Made by a program: the position numbers and the translations under genes. A DNA stretch of 64,000 bases. Source: Avena insularis (Eukaryota; Streptophyta; Magnoliopsida; Poales; Poaceae). The stretch covers positions 324,918,305-324,982,304 of the forward strand of contig CM042689.1 of the NCBI GenBank assembly GCA_023614405.1. Direction: 5' to 3'. The notes under the pieces were generated by a model that saw only the letters and a list, made by a program, of their open reading frames with translations, was not told the DNA's origin and did not search any database. Shown here piece by piece: positions 24,609-36,500 of this stretch (within the stretch, counting starts at the first letter, position 1; every line of letters begins with the position of its first letter).

Positions 24609-26150
24609 TGATTGCAGCTCAGATTTGGGAGACCCCAAGAGGAAGGTGTGATGAGTACAGCAATAAGTTCTTCCCTCAGTAGAAACCAAGGTTATCGAAC
24701 CAGAAGGAGGAAGGAAACGACTCAAAGGTGTTGCTAGAAACTTGGAAACCTGCACAACACAAACTCAAGACTTTGCCCCAACGAACAGTGAGGTTGTCAA
24801 TCTCACCGGTTTGCTGAAAACAAAGGATTGAACGTATGGTGTGGAAGGTGATGGTGGTTTACAGAAAGTAAACAATAACAGTGGAAGATGTATCAATGGT
24901 AAAGATTGGACCGGGGTCCACAGTTCACTAGAGGTGTTCTCCTTAAGATAAATAACATAACATGTTGGGTAAACAAATTACAGCGGGGCAATTGACAGGA
25001 CAGAGCAAGGCATAATAATCCAATACTAGACATTCATGATCCCATGAGATTTTATTGGGCATTACAACAATATACATAGACCGCCATCCAACTGCATCTA
25101 TGACTAGTAATCCACCTTCAGTTATCATCCGAACCCCCTCTAGTATTAAGTTGCAAGCAATGGATAACTGCTTTACGCAATGTGCGTAAGGGAAACAATA
25201 GACTTGTTCCATGAACAAGAGATTGTTGTTTTCTCCCTAGTAGCAACAACACATCTACAACCTTAGAGATTTATGTCACTTCCCCATATTCAATAGAGGC
25301 ATGAACCCACTATCGAGCATAAATACTCCCTCTTGGAGTTACTAGCATCTACTTGGTCAAGATAGCTACTAAAAACGGAGAGCATGCAAGATCTCAAACA
25401 ACACAAACATGATAGAATCATTAACCAATCTGACATAGTAATCTCAATATCCATCGGATTCCCGCAAACACAACATGCATGATTACAAATAGATGATCTT
25501 GATCATGAATGGAGCTCATAAGATCTAAACATGATAGCACAAAGGAGGAGAAACAACCATTTAGCTACTGTATGGACCCATAGTCCAAGGTGGAACTACT
25601 CACGCATCATACTGGAGGCTGGCATGGTGATGAAGAAGGCCTTCGGGATGATCTCTCCTCTCTGGTAGGGTGCCGGGAACAGCTTCAGATCCCCCCGATC
25701 TAGGGACGATGGTGGCGGCGGCTACGGACTATTTCGTGGAAGATTGATCGGGTACTTACGGTTTAGGTATCGGGGGCTTCTTATAGGCGAAGAGGGAGTC
25801 CGAGGGGGTGCCCGAGGCGGTTGCACCCCCCTGGGCATTGGCCAGGCCTGGCCACATGGCCAGGGTTGTGGCCCCCTCGAGGCCCTCCTCCATCGCGTCT
25901 TCTGGCTCCGTGTTCTCCTTGGTAAAATAATGACTTTGGCTTTTCTCCCATCCAATTCCGAGAATATTCATTTTCTGACTTTTCTAGAACCAAAAACAAC
26001 AGAAAACAGGCAACTGGCACTGTGGCATCTTGTTAATAGGTTAGTCCCAAAAAACATATAAAATACCTCAAAGTGTAGACAAAGCAAAGCAAAGTGGATA
26101 CTAAACAAGCATGGAACATCAAAAATTATAGATACGTTTATAAAGTATCA
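24609..26150 (-). repeat. 3' LTR of element C
   Basis: 1542 bp with TG...CA ends. Differs from the 5' LTR by a 16-bp deletion near 24625, other small indels and scattered substitutions. Confidence 0.9.
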
Positions 26151-26165
26151 AGCATCCCCAAGCTT
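26151..26165 (-). other. Polypurine tract of element C
   Basis: Minus-strand AAGCTTGGGGATGCT directly before the 3' LTR. Confidence 0.75.
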
Positions 26166-26223
26166 AACTCCTGCTCGTCCTCGAGTATGTAAGTGATAAA
26201 AAGAATAATGTTTTAGGTGACAT

Positions 26224-26416
26224 CAATGTTAAGGATATCGCTTGTTGGTAACTTATCGGCCGGCTAAAAATTGGCGATATTTTAGCGTTTCGGCCGATTT
26301 ATCGGGAGATAAATCGGAAAATCGGCCGATAAATCAGAAAATCGGCATATCGGTCACCCTTGAGTAGCGATTAATTGGGCGATTAATCGGCATATCGGCC
26401 GATTTTTTGAACAGTG
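26224..26416. mobile_element. hAT-type MITE (193 bp) inside element C
   Basis: Flanked by a perfect 8-bp duplication GGTGACAT (26216-26223 and 26417-26424). The terminal inverted repeats are CAATGTTA at the left and, on the reverse strand, CACTGTTC at the right, the hAT pattern. The interior is made of ATCGGCCGAT-type palindromic repeats able to form a long hairpin. No transposase; depends on an autonomous hAT element. Confidence 0.85.
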
Positions 26417-26424
26417 GGTGACAT

Positions 26425-29184
26425 GCACCATCAAAATCAAGATCAAACCATTTGCAAAGCATTGAAAGCTGGGATCAAAGTACTCTAAACATGAGCATGA
26501 AAGAAGAAGTTCTAACAATAAGATAAAGCAACTATGCATGCAACATCAAAGGATATAAACAAAGATCATGAATAACAATGCATTGAAAGATGTTTGTTTG
26601 TTTCACATATAGAAAACATAGCATAGTGGCATTCAGCTTGTCCCTCATGGAGTAGCAATAAATTCATAGGACACCTTCAAAGTTCATAAGAGTGACTATA
26701 TACAAATAGCTCAAGAACAAGCAATATCAACAATATGGATCAATCAATAAGTTTTGGGACAATGCACATAGAACTAAGAATGGCAAGTATGCTATCTTAA
26801 TTGGTGCCTAAGGATAGAAGGTGGAGACTCAATATAATAGTGGAAGAAAGGCCCTTCATAAAGGGAAGCAGGGATTTCAAGTCTCATAAAGAGCTTCCAA
26901 AAATTATGGTACTTGTTAGCTTTCAACTCTCATTGCCCCTATCATAAGCATCTTGAAGTGATTAAGGTTAAAGTGAACAAACTATGGAGTATATGCTTGA
27001 CAAAGTATAAGTTGACAATCTCATGTCCCTTGAGTACGAGGGCCGCTCCTCATGCTACTCAACTTTAGTCACCGGTAAGTTCTTGTCATAGTAAGTACAT
27101 GTGTATCATAGAGAACCGCCAACGGGGTACCCCTTGCACATGATACAGGAGCTATCCCATGTCAAAATGACAAGGCAAGCAGACAATGAGCATCTCATCA
27201 ATCTTCTTATTTTACCATGGGAAAATGGTGTTTTTTTTCTCTCTTTCCCCTTTTCAATGTCTCTCTTTTTTTATAAGAAGAAAGCTTCATAGATTGCTCA
27301 CTATGGTGATGTAGCAAGTTTCCACCATGATTAGGCATGGCTTAGGCTAGCGGCCCGGGCGTTTCTCTAACACACATACATAACTCCATGGACTTACAAG
27401 CTCCCCTTTTATTTCACACTAACTACATTCGCAAACAAAAGAGCATAATATCAACTGGGTACAATGTACAAGTGCAATGTTGAAAGCATTCCCCATGACA
27501 GCATGGTTCTGCTAATTCCAACGTATAAGTGCAAGCATATACAACATAGATGACACAATGGTTTAAGTTTATTAGGGGGAAGAAAATAAAGTGTGCCATC
27601 AAGTTTGTGAGAGATTTAATCCCTAATTTTCACATAACAAAGTGACTTTTTAATTGGAAGGTAGATAAAACAAGAATATACCTGGAATGGTGTGACACAC
27701 CATGCATAGGAATTTATAGTGGACACTTTGGAATAACTTGGTTTCTTGGGAGTTGGATGCATGAGTAGATCTTACTCAATATAAGTGGGGGCTAGCAAAA
27801 GACTGGGAGCGACCAACTAAGAGAGCAATAATGGACATAATCATGCAGAGCGACAAAACATTACTAATCAGAGCATAAAGTGGTATCACAAGTCAAAAAC
27901 TAAATGACCATAGAGGCTAAGGTGACTTGTTCATAGTCATAACATGGTGTGAGCATGTGCCAAGTTAACCCAAACAAAGCATCAAAGGAGAATACCACAA
28001 TATTATGCTTTTGTATGCTAAAACAACGCATGATTCTTTCAAGGAACATTAAGCGATCCTAATTGTTAACAAGTCATGATACAGAAATAATCACTAATCA
28101 TAAGGTCAAAACAACATCTAGCATGACATGATAAAGTCTAAGTCACAGTCAAAGCAAGCTCCTCTTGTACTACTAAAGCAAGAACTTCCTACTCTTTTCC
28201 AACACCAATCAACTTATTTGAAACAACACAGTGAAAAACGGAGGTCCAACTACTTTATTCAAGCAAACTAAGCAAACAAAAACCAAAAAATGAAAAGTAA
28301 GTCGCTCCAAGAACAACACAACTTGTGCATGAGACAATAAAAACAAAGTGTCTAGAAGGACCTGAGATTTTTATTGATGAAGGGGATGCCTTGGGCATCC
28401 CCAACCTTTGACGCTTGTATGCTTGAATATTTATTGGGGTGACTGGGGTGGCATCCCCAAGCTCGATCTTTTATCCATTGTTCATCTCGTTACATCATTC
28501 TTCCTTTACACCTAAATTTTTTCCTTCATACAGAAGTTCACACAATCTTCATTAGCAACATTAGTGCATTCAAAAGATAATAGACCTTTGGGGTTTAGCT
28601 TTAAAACAGAAAAACTTTCACTAAAGACACAAGGTACTGTAGCAATTCCCTCAAAAAGCTCAATTTCCCAAAAAGAACCCAAAAGGGAATCAATAAGAAG
28701 CAAATGCAAATAATGGCAGAAATCTGTTAAAACGGACTAGCAGGTAGAAACCGATTTTTTTGAAGACCTTATGTTCCACAAATCAAAAAGTGTTGAACTA
28801 ACGAAAGTTATCTAACAACCTAGGGGATTTATTCAGAAAATTACAGCTCAATCCGACTTACAGAGATTTTATACGAATTTTTATAGTGGAGAACAAAAAT
28901 CTGTTTCGGGACAGCAACTCGCGAAATCTTACTTCCCTCTCATTAGAGGTTATTCTTGGCACAAAAATCAAACAAAAGGATAAGGAGAGGTTATTACGGA
29001 GGTAATAACTTCCAAGACTCAAGAAAACTATTGGGTTATCTCCCAAAAAAGTACTTTTCTTTAACGCCTTTAAGTTAGTCACAAGAGGCAAGAATCAAGT
29101 ATTTTCAAATGAAAAGGCATTAACATCAAACCTTGCTTTCAAAGGAGGAGCAAAAGGCAACTTATCTCTCCTAATAGGGAAGTG
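26425..29184 (-). other. Noncoding 3' region of element C
   Basis: About 2.8 kb without coding sequence. Segment 26925-27153 is shared with element D. Segments 28380-28470 contain repeats of GGCATCCCCAA/CTT, similar to the PPT region. Confidence 0.6.
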
Positions 29185-31067
29185 TTAAATACCTTTATTG
29201 AATGGAGATTGATATTTAATGGTACCTTCTTTCATATCAATGATGGCACCAACAATTCTAAGAAAAGGTCTTCCCAAAGTAATAGGACAAGAAACATTGT
29301 ATTCAACATCCAAAACATAGAAATCAATAGGAACATAATCATTGTTAACCATAATAAGAACATAATTAACACTCCCCATGAGTTTCTTTTTAGCATTATC
29401 ATGAAGTGGGACATCCAAATAACAATCTTTCAAAGGTGGCAAATCAAGCATTTCATAAATCTTTCTAGGCATAATAGAGACACCAGAACCAAGGTAACAT
29501 GAAGATTTGGGATCAAAGTCATTCACTTGCATATTAATGATGGGTTCCCAACTATCTTCTACTTTCCTAGGAATATAGGCTTTGTGTTTCCATTTTTCTT
29601 TCTTAATTTTAATGAGAGCATATGTAATGTGTTTGGTGAAATCTACATTCATATCACTAGCACTAGGACTTCTAGCAAGCTTTTGTAGGAACATAATCAC
29701 TTTAGAGATATTGCAACCATCAAGATCAAAATCAAACTTAGCATCACAAGTAGTAGGCTTATTGGGTTTAGGCATTGTGGTAGGAGAAATAGGGGCTTCT
29801 TGTGGTTTGGTGGCATCCATATTGGTGGTGGTAATAGTGCAAACACTATTGTTTCTAGCAATTTCAGCTTCTCTTTCCCACTTAGCATGTAGTTGAGCTA
29901 ACAGTCTAACATTTTCATCAATAATAACTTGTATGACATTAGTATCAGCAAAGGTACTTTCCAAGGATTCAGGTTTAGTAGCCATTTTATTAATCAAAAA
30001 GGAATGTGCTTCAGACAAAGATGAAATGTTTTTCTCAACATTCAAAAGCTTTTTCTCCATAGTTTTTTTGAAAACAGTTTGTTTACTAATAAAGTCTTTA
30101 AGAATGACTTCAAGTTCAAAGGGATCACTTCTAGTATTGTTGTAGGAATTTCCATAGGTATTGCCATTATTAGGATAAGGCCTATAATTATTGTTATTAC
30201 CAAAATTATTCCTATAGGCATTATTGTTGAAATTATTGTTTCTAATGAAGTTCACATCAACTTGCTCTTCTTGAGCAACCAAAAAGGCTAAAGGAACATT
30301 ATTTGGATCTATATGAGCTTTTCCATTAACAAGCATAGCCATCATAACATCAATTTTATCACTCAAAGAGAAGGTTTCTTCAACAGAATTTACCTTCTTA
30401 CCATATGGAGCTCTCTTAGTGTGCCATTCAGAATAGTTGACCATCATATTATCAAGGATTTTTGTTGCAGCACCCAAGGTGATGGTCATAAAGGTGCCTC
30501 TAGCAGCAGAATCCAACAGATTTCTTGAAGAGAAGTTTAGTCCTGCATAAAAAGTCTGGATAATCATCCAAGCTGTCAGTCCATGAGTGGGACGGTTCTT
30601 AACTAAATATTTCATTCTTTCCCAAGCTTGACAACATGTTCATTATCAAGTTGTTTAAATTTCATTATTTCACTTCTCATAGATTTAATCTTAGCAGGAG
30701 GATAGTATTTTCCAATAAAAGTATCTTTGCACTTAATCAAAGAATCAATACTATTTCTAGGCAAGGATAGCAACCATTCTTTAGTTTTTCCTCTCAAGGA
30801 GAAAAGAAACAACTTGAGCTTAATAATATCTCCATCTACATCCTTATATTTTTTGCATCTCACAAAGTTCAACAAAGTTATTGAGGTGGGCAGCAACATC
30901 ATCAGAACTAGCACAGAAAATTGCTCTTTCATTACAAGATTCAACAAAGCAGGCTTAATTTCATAAAAGGTAGCATCAGGAGTAGGTGGAGCAATAGGTG
31001 TACTCAGGAAATCATTGTTGTTTGTGCTAGTGAAGTCACACAACTTGGTGTTCTCAGCAGAGTTCAT
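29185..31067 (-). pseudogene. gag and retropepsin-like domain of element C
   Basis: Starts at 31067 (MNSAENTKLCDF). The first frame, to 30612, has the gag core KTKEWLLSLPRNSID and KYYPPAKIKSMRSEI. One frameshift at about 30613 leads into a 476-residue open frame to 29185, with an Asn-rich linker (RNNNFNNNAYRNN), a helical segment and a protease-like end, CYLGSGVSIMPRKIYEML ... ITLGRPFLRIVGA. The catalytic Asp of this loop is Tyr here, so the protease is probably dead. Only one frameshift over 1.9 kb makes this a well-preserved copy. Confidence 0.82.
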
Positions 31068-31285
31068 TTTTGCAAAAGTGGAGCAAACTAACAGCACCAG
31101 CAACTAGAGTAGGAACTAATTTTTTTGTGTTTTTGATAAGAAAAAGCAAACCAAATGAAACTATTTTTTTTTGGAATTTTTGATAGAAAGAAGCAAACAA
31201 AACAAGGCAAAAGAAACTAAGCAAAACAAAAACAAAGTAAAGAGAGAGGTTGTGAAGGACTAACCTTGTGAAGCCGTCCTTAGCC

Positions 31286-31303
31286 TCCCCGGCAACGGCG
31301 CCA
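31286..31303 (-). other. Primer-binding site of element C
   Basis: Minus-strand TGGCGCCGTTGCCGGGGA: all 18 bases match the complement of the plant tRNA-Asp 3' end; 10 nt from the LTR. Confidence 0.85.
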
Positions 31304-31313
31304 AAAAAAGCTT

Positions 31314-32882
31314 TGATTGCAGCTCAGATAACTGTAGAGCTTTGTTGGGAGACCCCAAGGGAAGGTGTGATGAGTACAGGAATAAGTTCTTCCCTTAGTA
31401 GAAACCAAGGTTATAGAACCAGTAGGAGGAAGGAAACGACTCAAAGGTGTTTCTAGCAACTTGGAAACCTGCACAACACAAACTCAATACTTTGCCCCAA
31501 CGAACAGTGAGGTTGTCAATCTCACCGGTTTGCTAAAAACAAAGGATTAAACGTATGGTGTGGAAGGTGATGGTGGTTTGCAGAAAGTAAACAGTAACAA
31601 TGGAAGATGTATCAATGGAAAAGATTGGACCGGGGTCCAAAGTTCACTAGAGGTGTTCTCCTTAAGATAAACAACATAACATGTTGGGTAAACAAATTAC
31701 AGCGGGGCAATTGACAGGACAGAGCAAGGCATAATAATGCAATACTAGACATTCATGATCCTATGAGATTTGATTGGGCATTACAACAATATACATAGAC
31801 CGTCATCCAACTGCATCTATGACTAGTAATCCACCTTCAGGTTATCATCCGAACCCCCTCCAATATTAAGTTGCAAGCAAGGGATAACTGCTTTAAGTAA
31901 TGCGTGTAAAGTAAACAATACACTTGTTCCATGAATAAGAGATTGTTGTTTTATCCCTAGTAGCAACAGCACATCTACAACCTTAGAGATTTCTGTCACT
32001 TCCCCGGATTCAATAGAGGCATGAACCCACTATCGAGCATAAATACTCCCTCTTGGAGTCACTAGCATCTACTTGGCCAAGATAGCTACTAGAAACGAAG
32101 AGCATGCAAGATCCCAAACAACACAGACATGATAGAATCAATAAGATAGAATCATTAACCAATCTAACATAGTAATCTCAATATCTATCGGATCCCCGCA
32201 AACACAACATGCATGATTACAAATAGATGATCTTGATCATGAAGAGAGCTTGCAAGATCTAAACATGGCAGCACAAAGGAGGAAAAACAACCATCTAGCT
32301 ATTGTATGGACTCATAGTCCAAGGTGGAACTACTCACGCATCATACCGGAGGCTGGCATGGTGATGAATAAGTCCTCCGGGTGATCTCTCCCCTCCGGCA
32401 GGGTGCCGGGAAGAGCTTCAGTCCCCCCGATCTAGGGACGATGGTGGCGGCGGCTACGGACTGTTTCGTGGAAGATTGATCGGGTACTTAGGGTTTAGGT
32501 ATCATGGGCTTTTTATAGGCGAAGAGGGAGGCCGAGGGGGTGCCCGAGGCGGCTGCACCCCCCAGGCGCGGTTCAGGCCTGGCCGTGCGGCCAGGGGGTG
32601 TGGGCCCCTCGAGGCCCTCCTCCGTCTCGTCTTCTGTCTCCGTGTTCTCCTCCGTAAAATAATGACTTTGGCTTTTGTCCCGTCCAATTCCGAGAATATT
32701 CATTTTCTGACTTTTTGGAATAAAAAAACAACAGAAAACAGGCAAATGGCACTGTGGCATCTTGTTAATAGGTTAGTCCCAAAAAAATATAAAAATACCT
32801 CAAAGTGTAGACAAATCAAAGCAAAGTGAATACTAAACGAGCATGGAACATCAAAAATTATAGATACGTTTACAACGTATCA
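31314..32882 (-). repeat. 5' LTR of element C
   Basis: 1569 bp; followed on the plus strand by TSD GTATG (32883-32887). Confidence 0.9.
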
Positions 32883-32887
32883 GTATG

Positions 32888-33521
32888 CCCCTAAACCTTA
32901 AAAGACTTAGGAAGCTTCTGGATCAGAGTTCATCCAAAATGGGATGGTCGAGCTCGTGAACATCGGAGTAAGCTGTCACAACAGGTTCACAGAGTAGAGT
33001 TAATTTCCTTGACGCAATAATAATTGATTATTTATAAACTCAAAGTTTATTATTAATATTTATTCTTTATGTTATTAATGTTATGTGTCTCGAATATGAT
33101 ATTCCAATGAGAACTCGTTAGCACGTGTGTGGTGAAGTAAATACCAAGTTGTTCCTAGTCCAAGTACGGATTCAGGATTTCAGTTTTGGGTGTACAAATT
33201 TTAACTAACTCGAAACATAAAGGTCAAGTGATAACATAGGTAAAAGTATAATTTACATATTGTAGGGCAATATATTAGAATTTTTTTTAGAAAAATATCT
33301 TAAAAGGTGACCGAGATTATAGAAAATAAGAAGAAAAATAAAGTTCTATCGATTCCACCACTAATTCGATGCCACCCTGTCCCGTGTGATTTTGTCAGTC
33401 CAATGCTTGGATCATCTTTTCTCGAATGGAAAACTATGATGATTGAGCCTATAAGAACTTTCATTTTGAATGGATAAGGAATAAAGATCACAAGATCATC
33501 ACACAAATTTATTAATGGTAG
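32888..33521. other. Gene-free stretch between C and G1
   Basis: AT-rich; no ORF with recognisable product. Together with 38443-38500 it is the target sequence into which G1 inserted. Confidence 0.4.
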
Positions 33522-33526
33522 ATATG

Positions 33527-36500
33527 TGTGGTGACCTAGCATACCACTGCATGTGTAGTACACTATAGTCGTTGACATGATATCCACAGAACACCGTTCC
33601 GTAAATATCACATCCCTCAGAGTGGCACAACAGAAACATTGCGGGTCCATATTACAAACATTCACACATTATTATTATTACAATACCAAAAGTTCAAGAC
33701 TTCAAAAGGTTTCAACTTACAAACCAAAATATAAAGTGTTTCAGCGGAATTTTAAAAGTGGCAACTCCATCTAGGAGTTGAGCTCAGCAGCTTATTCTAT
33801 AGAGTTCATGCTACTCGGCTCCGTTGGTTACTACTAACTAGGATACTTAGTTGGATTCGTTATCATCGACACCATAGCGGATTTCGTAATCCACTCCTTC
33901 AACACCTCCTGACAAGTCAGGCTCTTCATAGAACACATCTTCTTGACATTCAAATGCATACATTGGCACGTCTTCGGGATCCTCAGAGTCTAAGCAAGGG
34001 ATCAAAGGAAAGGATGAGTAACAGCGTTACCCAACAAGTTCATTATATGCAAGGTGGGAAGTTTGATGCTCTAACTACCACCTCGGATTATAAATCCTTG
34101 GAACTATGCAGTTTTTGTAAATCTTTCTTCAAAGGTTGATTTTATTATGAAAATCTATGACCATCAGCCTTCACAGGTTGACCAGAACTTTCATGGAGTT
34201 CCTTTCATGCCGCGTTCGTAGCTCCTTCCCGGAACAGGGAGTAACAAGTTACAATTCTTACACTCTGTAGAGGTGCGTTACTTAACCCATGAGAGATCAA
34301 CTCCTTGTTGCACAACCGGGCGTACTTTCTCGTCCACAATACCATGATGTGGGGCCCAGTAGTTGGTCCAAGCCAATCACTGCCCTCTTCACGACCTCGT
34401 ATGCCTCCTTGGTGTACACCATGCCCACATATCGAATTACGGCAGTGGTTTGTACAAACCGTTAGATGCCAGAACTATCGTGGGACGATGAGGTTTCCCA
34501 CCCATATGTTGCATATCCTCTATGAATTACCAATTAATATGCATGCTACGAGGATAACAACCACGACCTGCACATCCGGCTTCATGCGAGAGGAAGAAGA
34601 TACAACTGACTTCTTTGTCCCATTCCAAATCTCATGGCTAACGCGTAATATACGACGCTAGAATCACTGATGTCAGGGGTTATTAAGTCCCTAATTGATC
34701 ATCATTGTTGCAAATAAAACCCTAAGTTCTATTGCTCCATTATATGATCACTTAGGATGATATCTATGATTTCTTTATTTGTGAAAATAATATTTTCATT
34801 CTTTGGAGTATATATGATAACACACAATTTGCAAATACTTTGATAAAGACTCTTCAAAGGATATGGGCAAGTGATGAACTTGCCTTGTGATGGCAAAGTA
34901 GTGAAGTCTGATGCTTGCACTGGCCCTTGAGCTTCTATGTCTACAAAAACATCATTATTGCCCGGTAAGGACAATATTTAAAGAAGCAAAATGATTATGC
35001 AAAGTAATGTAATGCATCATTTATCTTTATATGTATTCTCCCCCATTTATTTCAATTAAAAAAATTCTTTTAATAGTAAAGAATTTATAAATATTTTTTT
35101 AATATTTAAAGAATATTGTATTTATTTACTTTATTTCCTTTTATTTGAATTTTTTTAATTTAATAATTCCTTTAAAATTTATTTAAATACCAAAATTGTT
35201 GTGAAATATTTGTTTAGTATTTTTATAAAATACTACAATATTAATATATAATGAAAGTAATTTTTATTTATTTTTATCAACTATAAATAATTTTGTAAAA
35301 TTCCATAAGGAATATTTAAATTACAAAATTCTTAATAAAATTTATATGTTTAAAATTTTATTTCTTAATTTATTTCAATAGTTTAGATTATTGTGAATTC
35401 AAAAATATTTTATTTATCATTTTTGAATTTTTATTTTATTTTCTAGAATTTATTTTAGTTTAGGGGTATTTTGGTCTTTTCCAATTATTAAAACAGGCTT
35501 TAAAGGAATTGGGCTTTCTGTTTAGTTTTATTGGGCCCTTGTGGCCCATTAGGCAAAGTCAAAGCAACCACCCTGAAGGGTTTCTGGCCCAATCTAGCCC
35601 ATCACTCTCTCTCTCTCTCTCTCTCTCTCGAGCTCACCTCTCTCCTCCTTCCCCGACCCTGTGGTTAGCGGTGCTGTCGCCGGCGATTCACGCCGCCGCG
35701 GACCCTCCTGTCCGCCGCCGTGGTGTAGGATGAGGTTATTGGCCCCGCTCTCCCCTCCTGTCCAATTGGATTTGGACCTGGAGCCCTCTGTGATCAGATC
35801 GATGCTGTCCCGAATCCTAGGGTTTGGGGTTCGCGTTGATCTGACGCCGTCGCTGCTGTTGTGTGTCATGGAGATGCTCCTCGCCTCCAGACGTGGCTAA
35901 GTTCGCCGCCGTGGCGATGTGTGGGTTGCAGATCCCCCCTGGGGTGCTCCCCGTGCCGCCATGGTCGTCGGCCATCTCTGCTTCCTCTTCTAATCTACAA
36001 CGAGGACCTTTGGTAAGTCATTCCTCTCCCCTCGTGCTATCTGTGCTAGGCCATCCTATGCTAGATGTGGTTAGTGACCTTCCTGGTGACTGTCTGGTTC
36101 TGATTAGGATGATTTGTTTTATTTAGGGTTCATACCCTGGTGTGGATTAGATAACTGATGAATTGGATCATGTGTTAATGATCCCTGAACCTGTTAAGTG
36201 GTGACTAGCTGTGGCTTACTACTGATGATTAGTTGCGGTGATGCTAGTGGTTTACTGCTGATGATTAATTGTGGTGATGCTAGTGGTTTACCAGATGATT
36301 CCATGGTTAAATTTCATATGATTCAGATGGTAGAGTTGCTCTGGAAACAATACTTGGTAAAGCTAGTGGTTTTGATAACTTACCACTGTCATTACTTGGT
36401 TAATGACAGTGAGTATGGTGTGATGAAGTCACTGTATTAGCACTGTGGCTTAAGAATTCATGTATAAATTGAGATCAAAATGGTCTCTTATAGTGAAGAC

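Larger units (their letters stand above)
24609..32882 (-). mobile_element. Element C, complete non-autonomous Gypsy-type element (8.3 kb)
   Basis: Complete, with TSD GTATG at 24604-24608 and 32883-32887, LTRs 24609-26150 and 31314-32882, PBS 31286-31303 and PPT next to 26151. From right to left it encodes gag and a retropepsin-like domain only; about 3 kb from 29184 down to 26151 is noncoding. No pol found. Same family as B. Confidence 0.92.

Noticed and set aside
35509..36126. Plus-strand frames in the GC-rich block of G1 as a captured gene
   Set aside because: Short overlapping frames with no homology; the block fits an LTR leader, as in G2.
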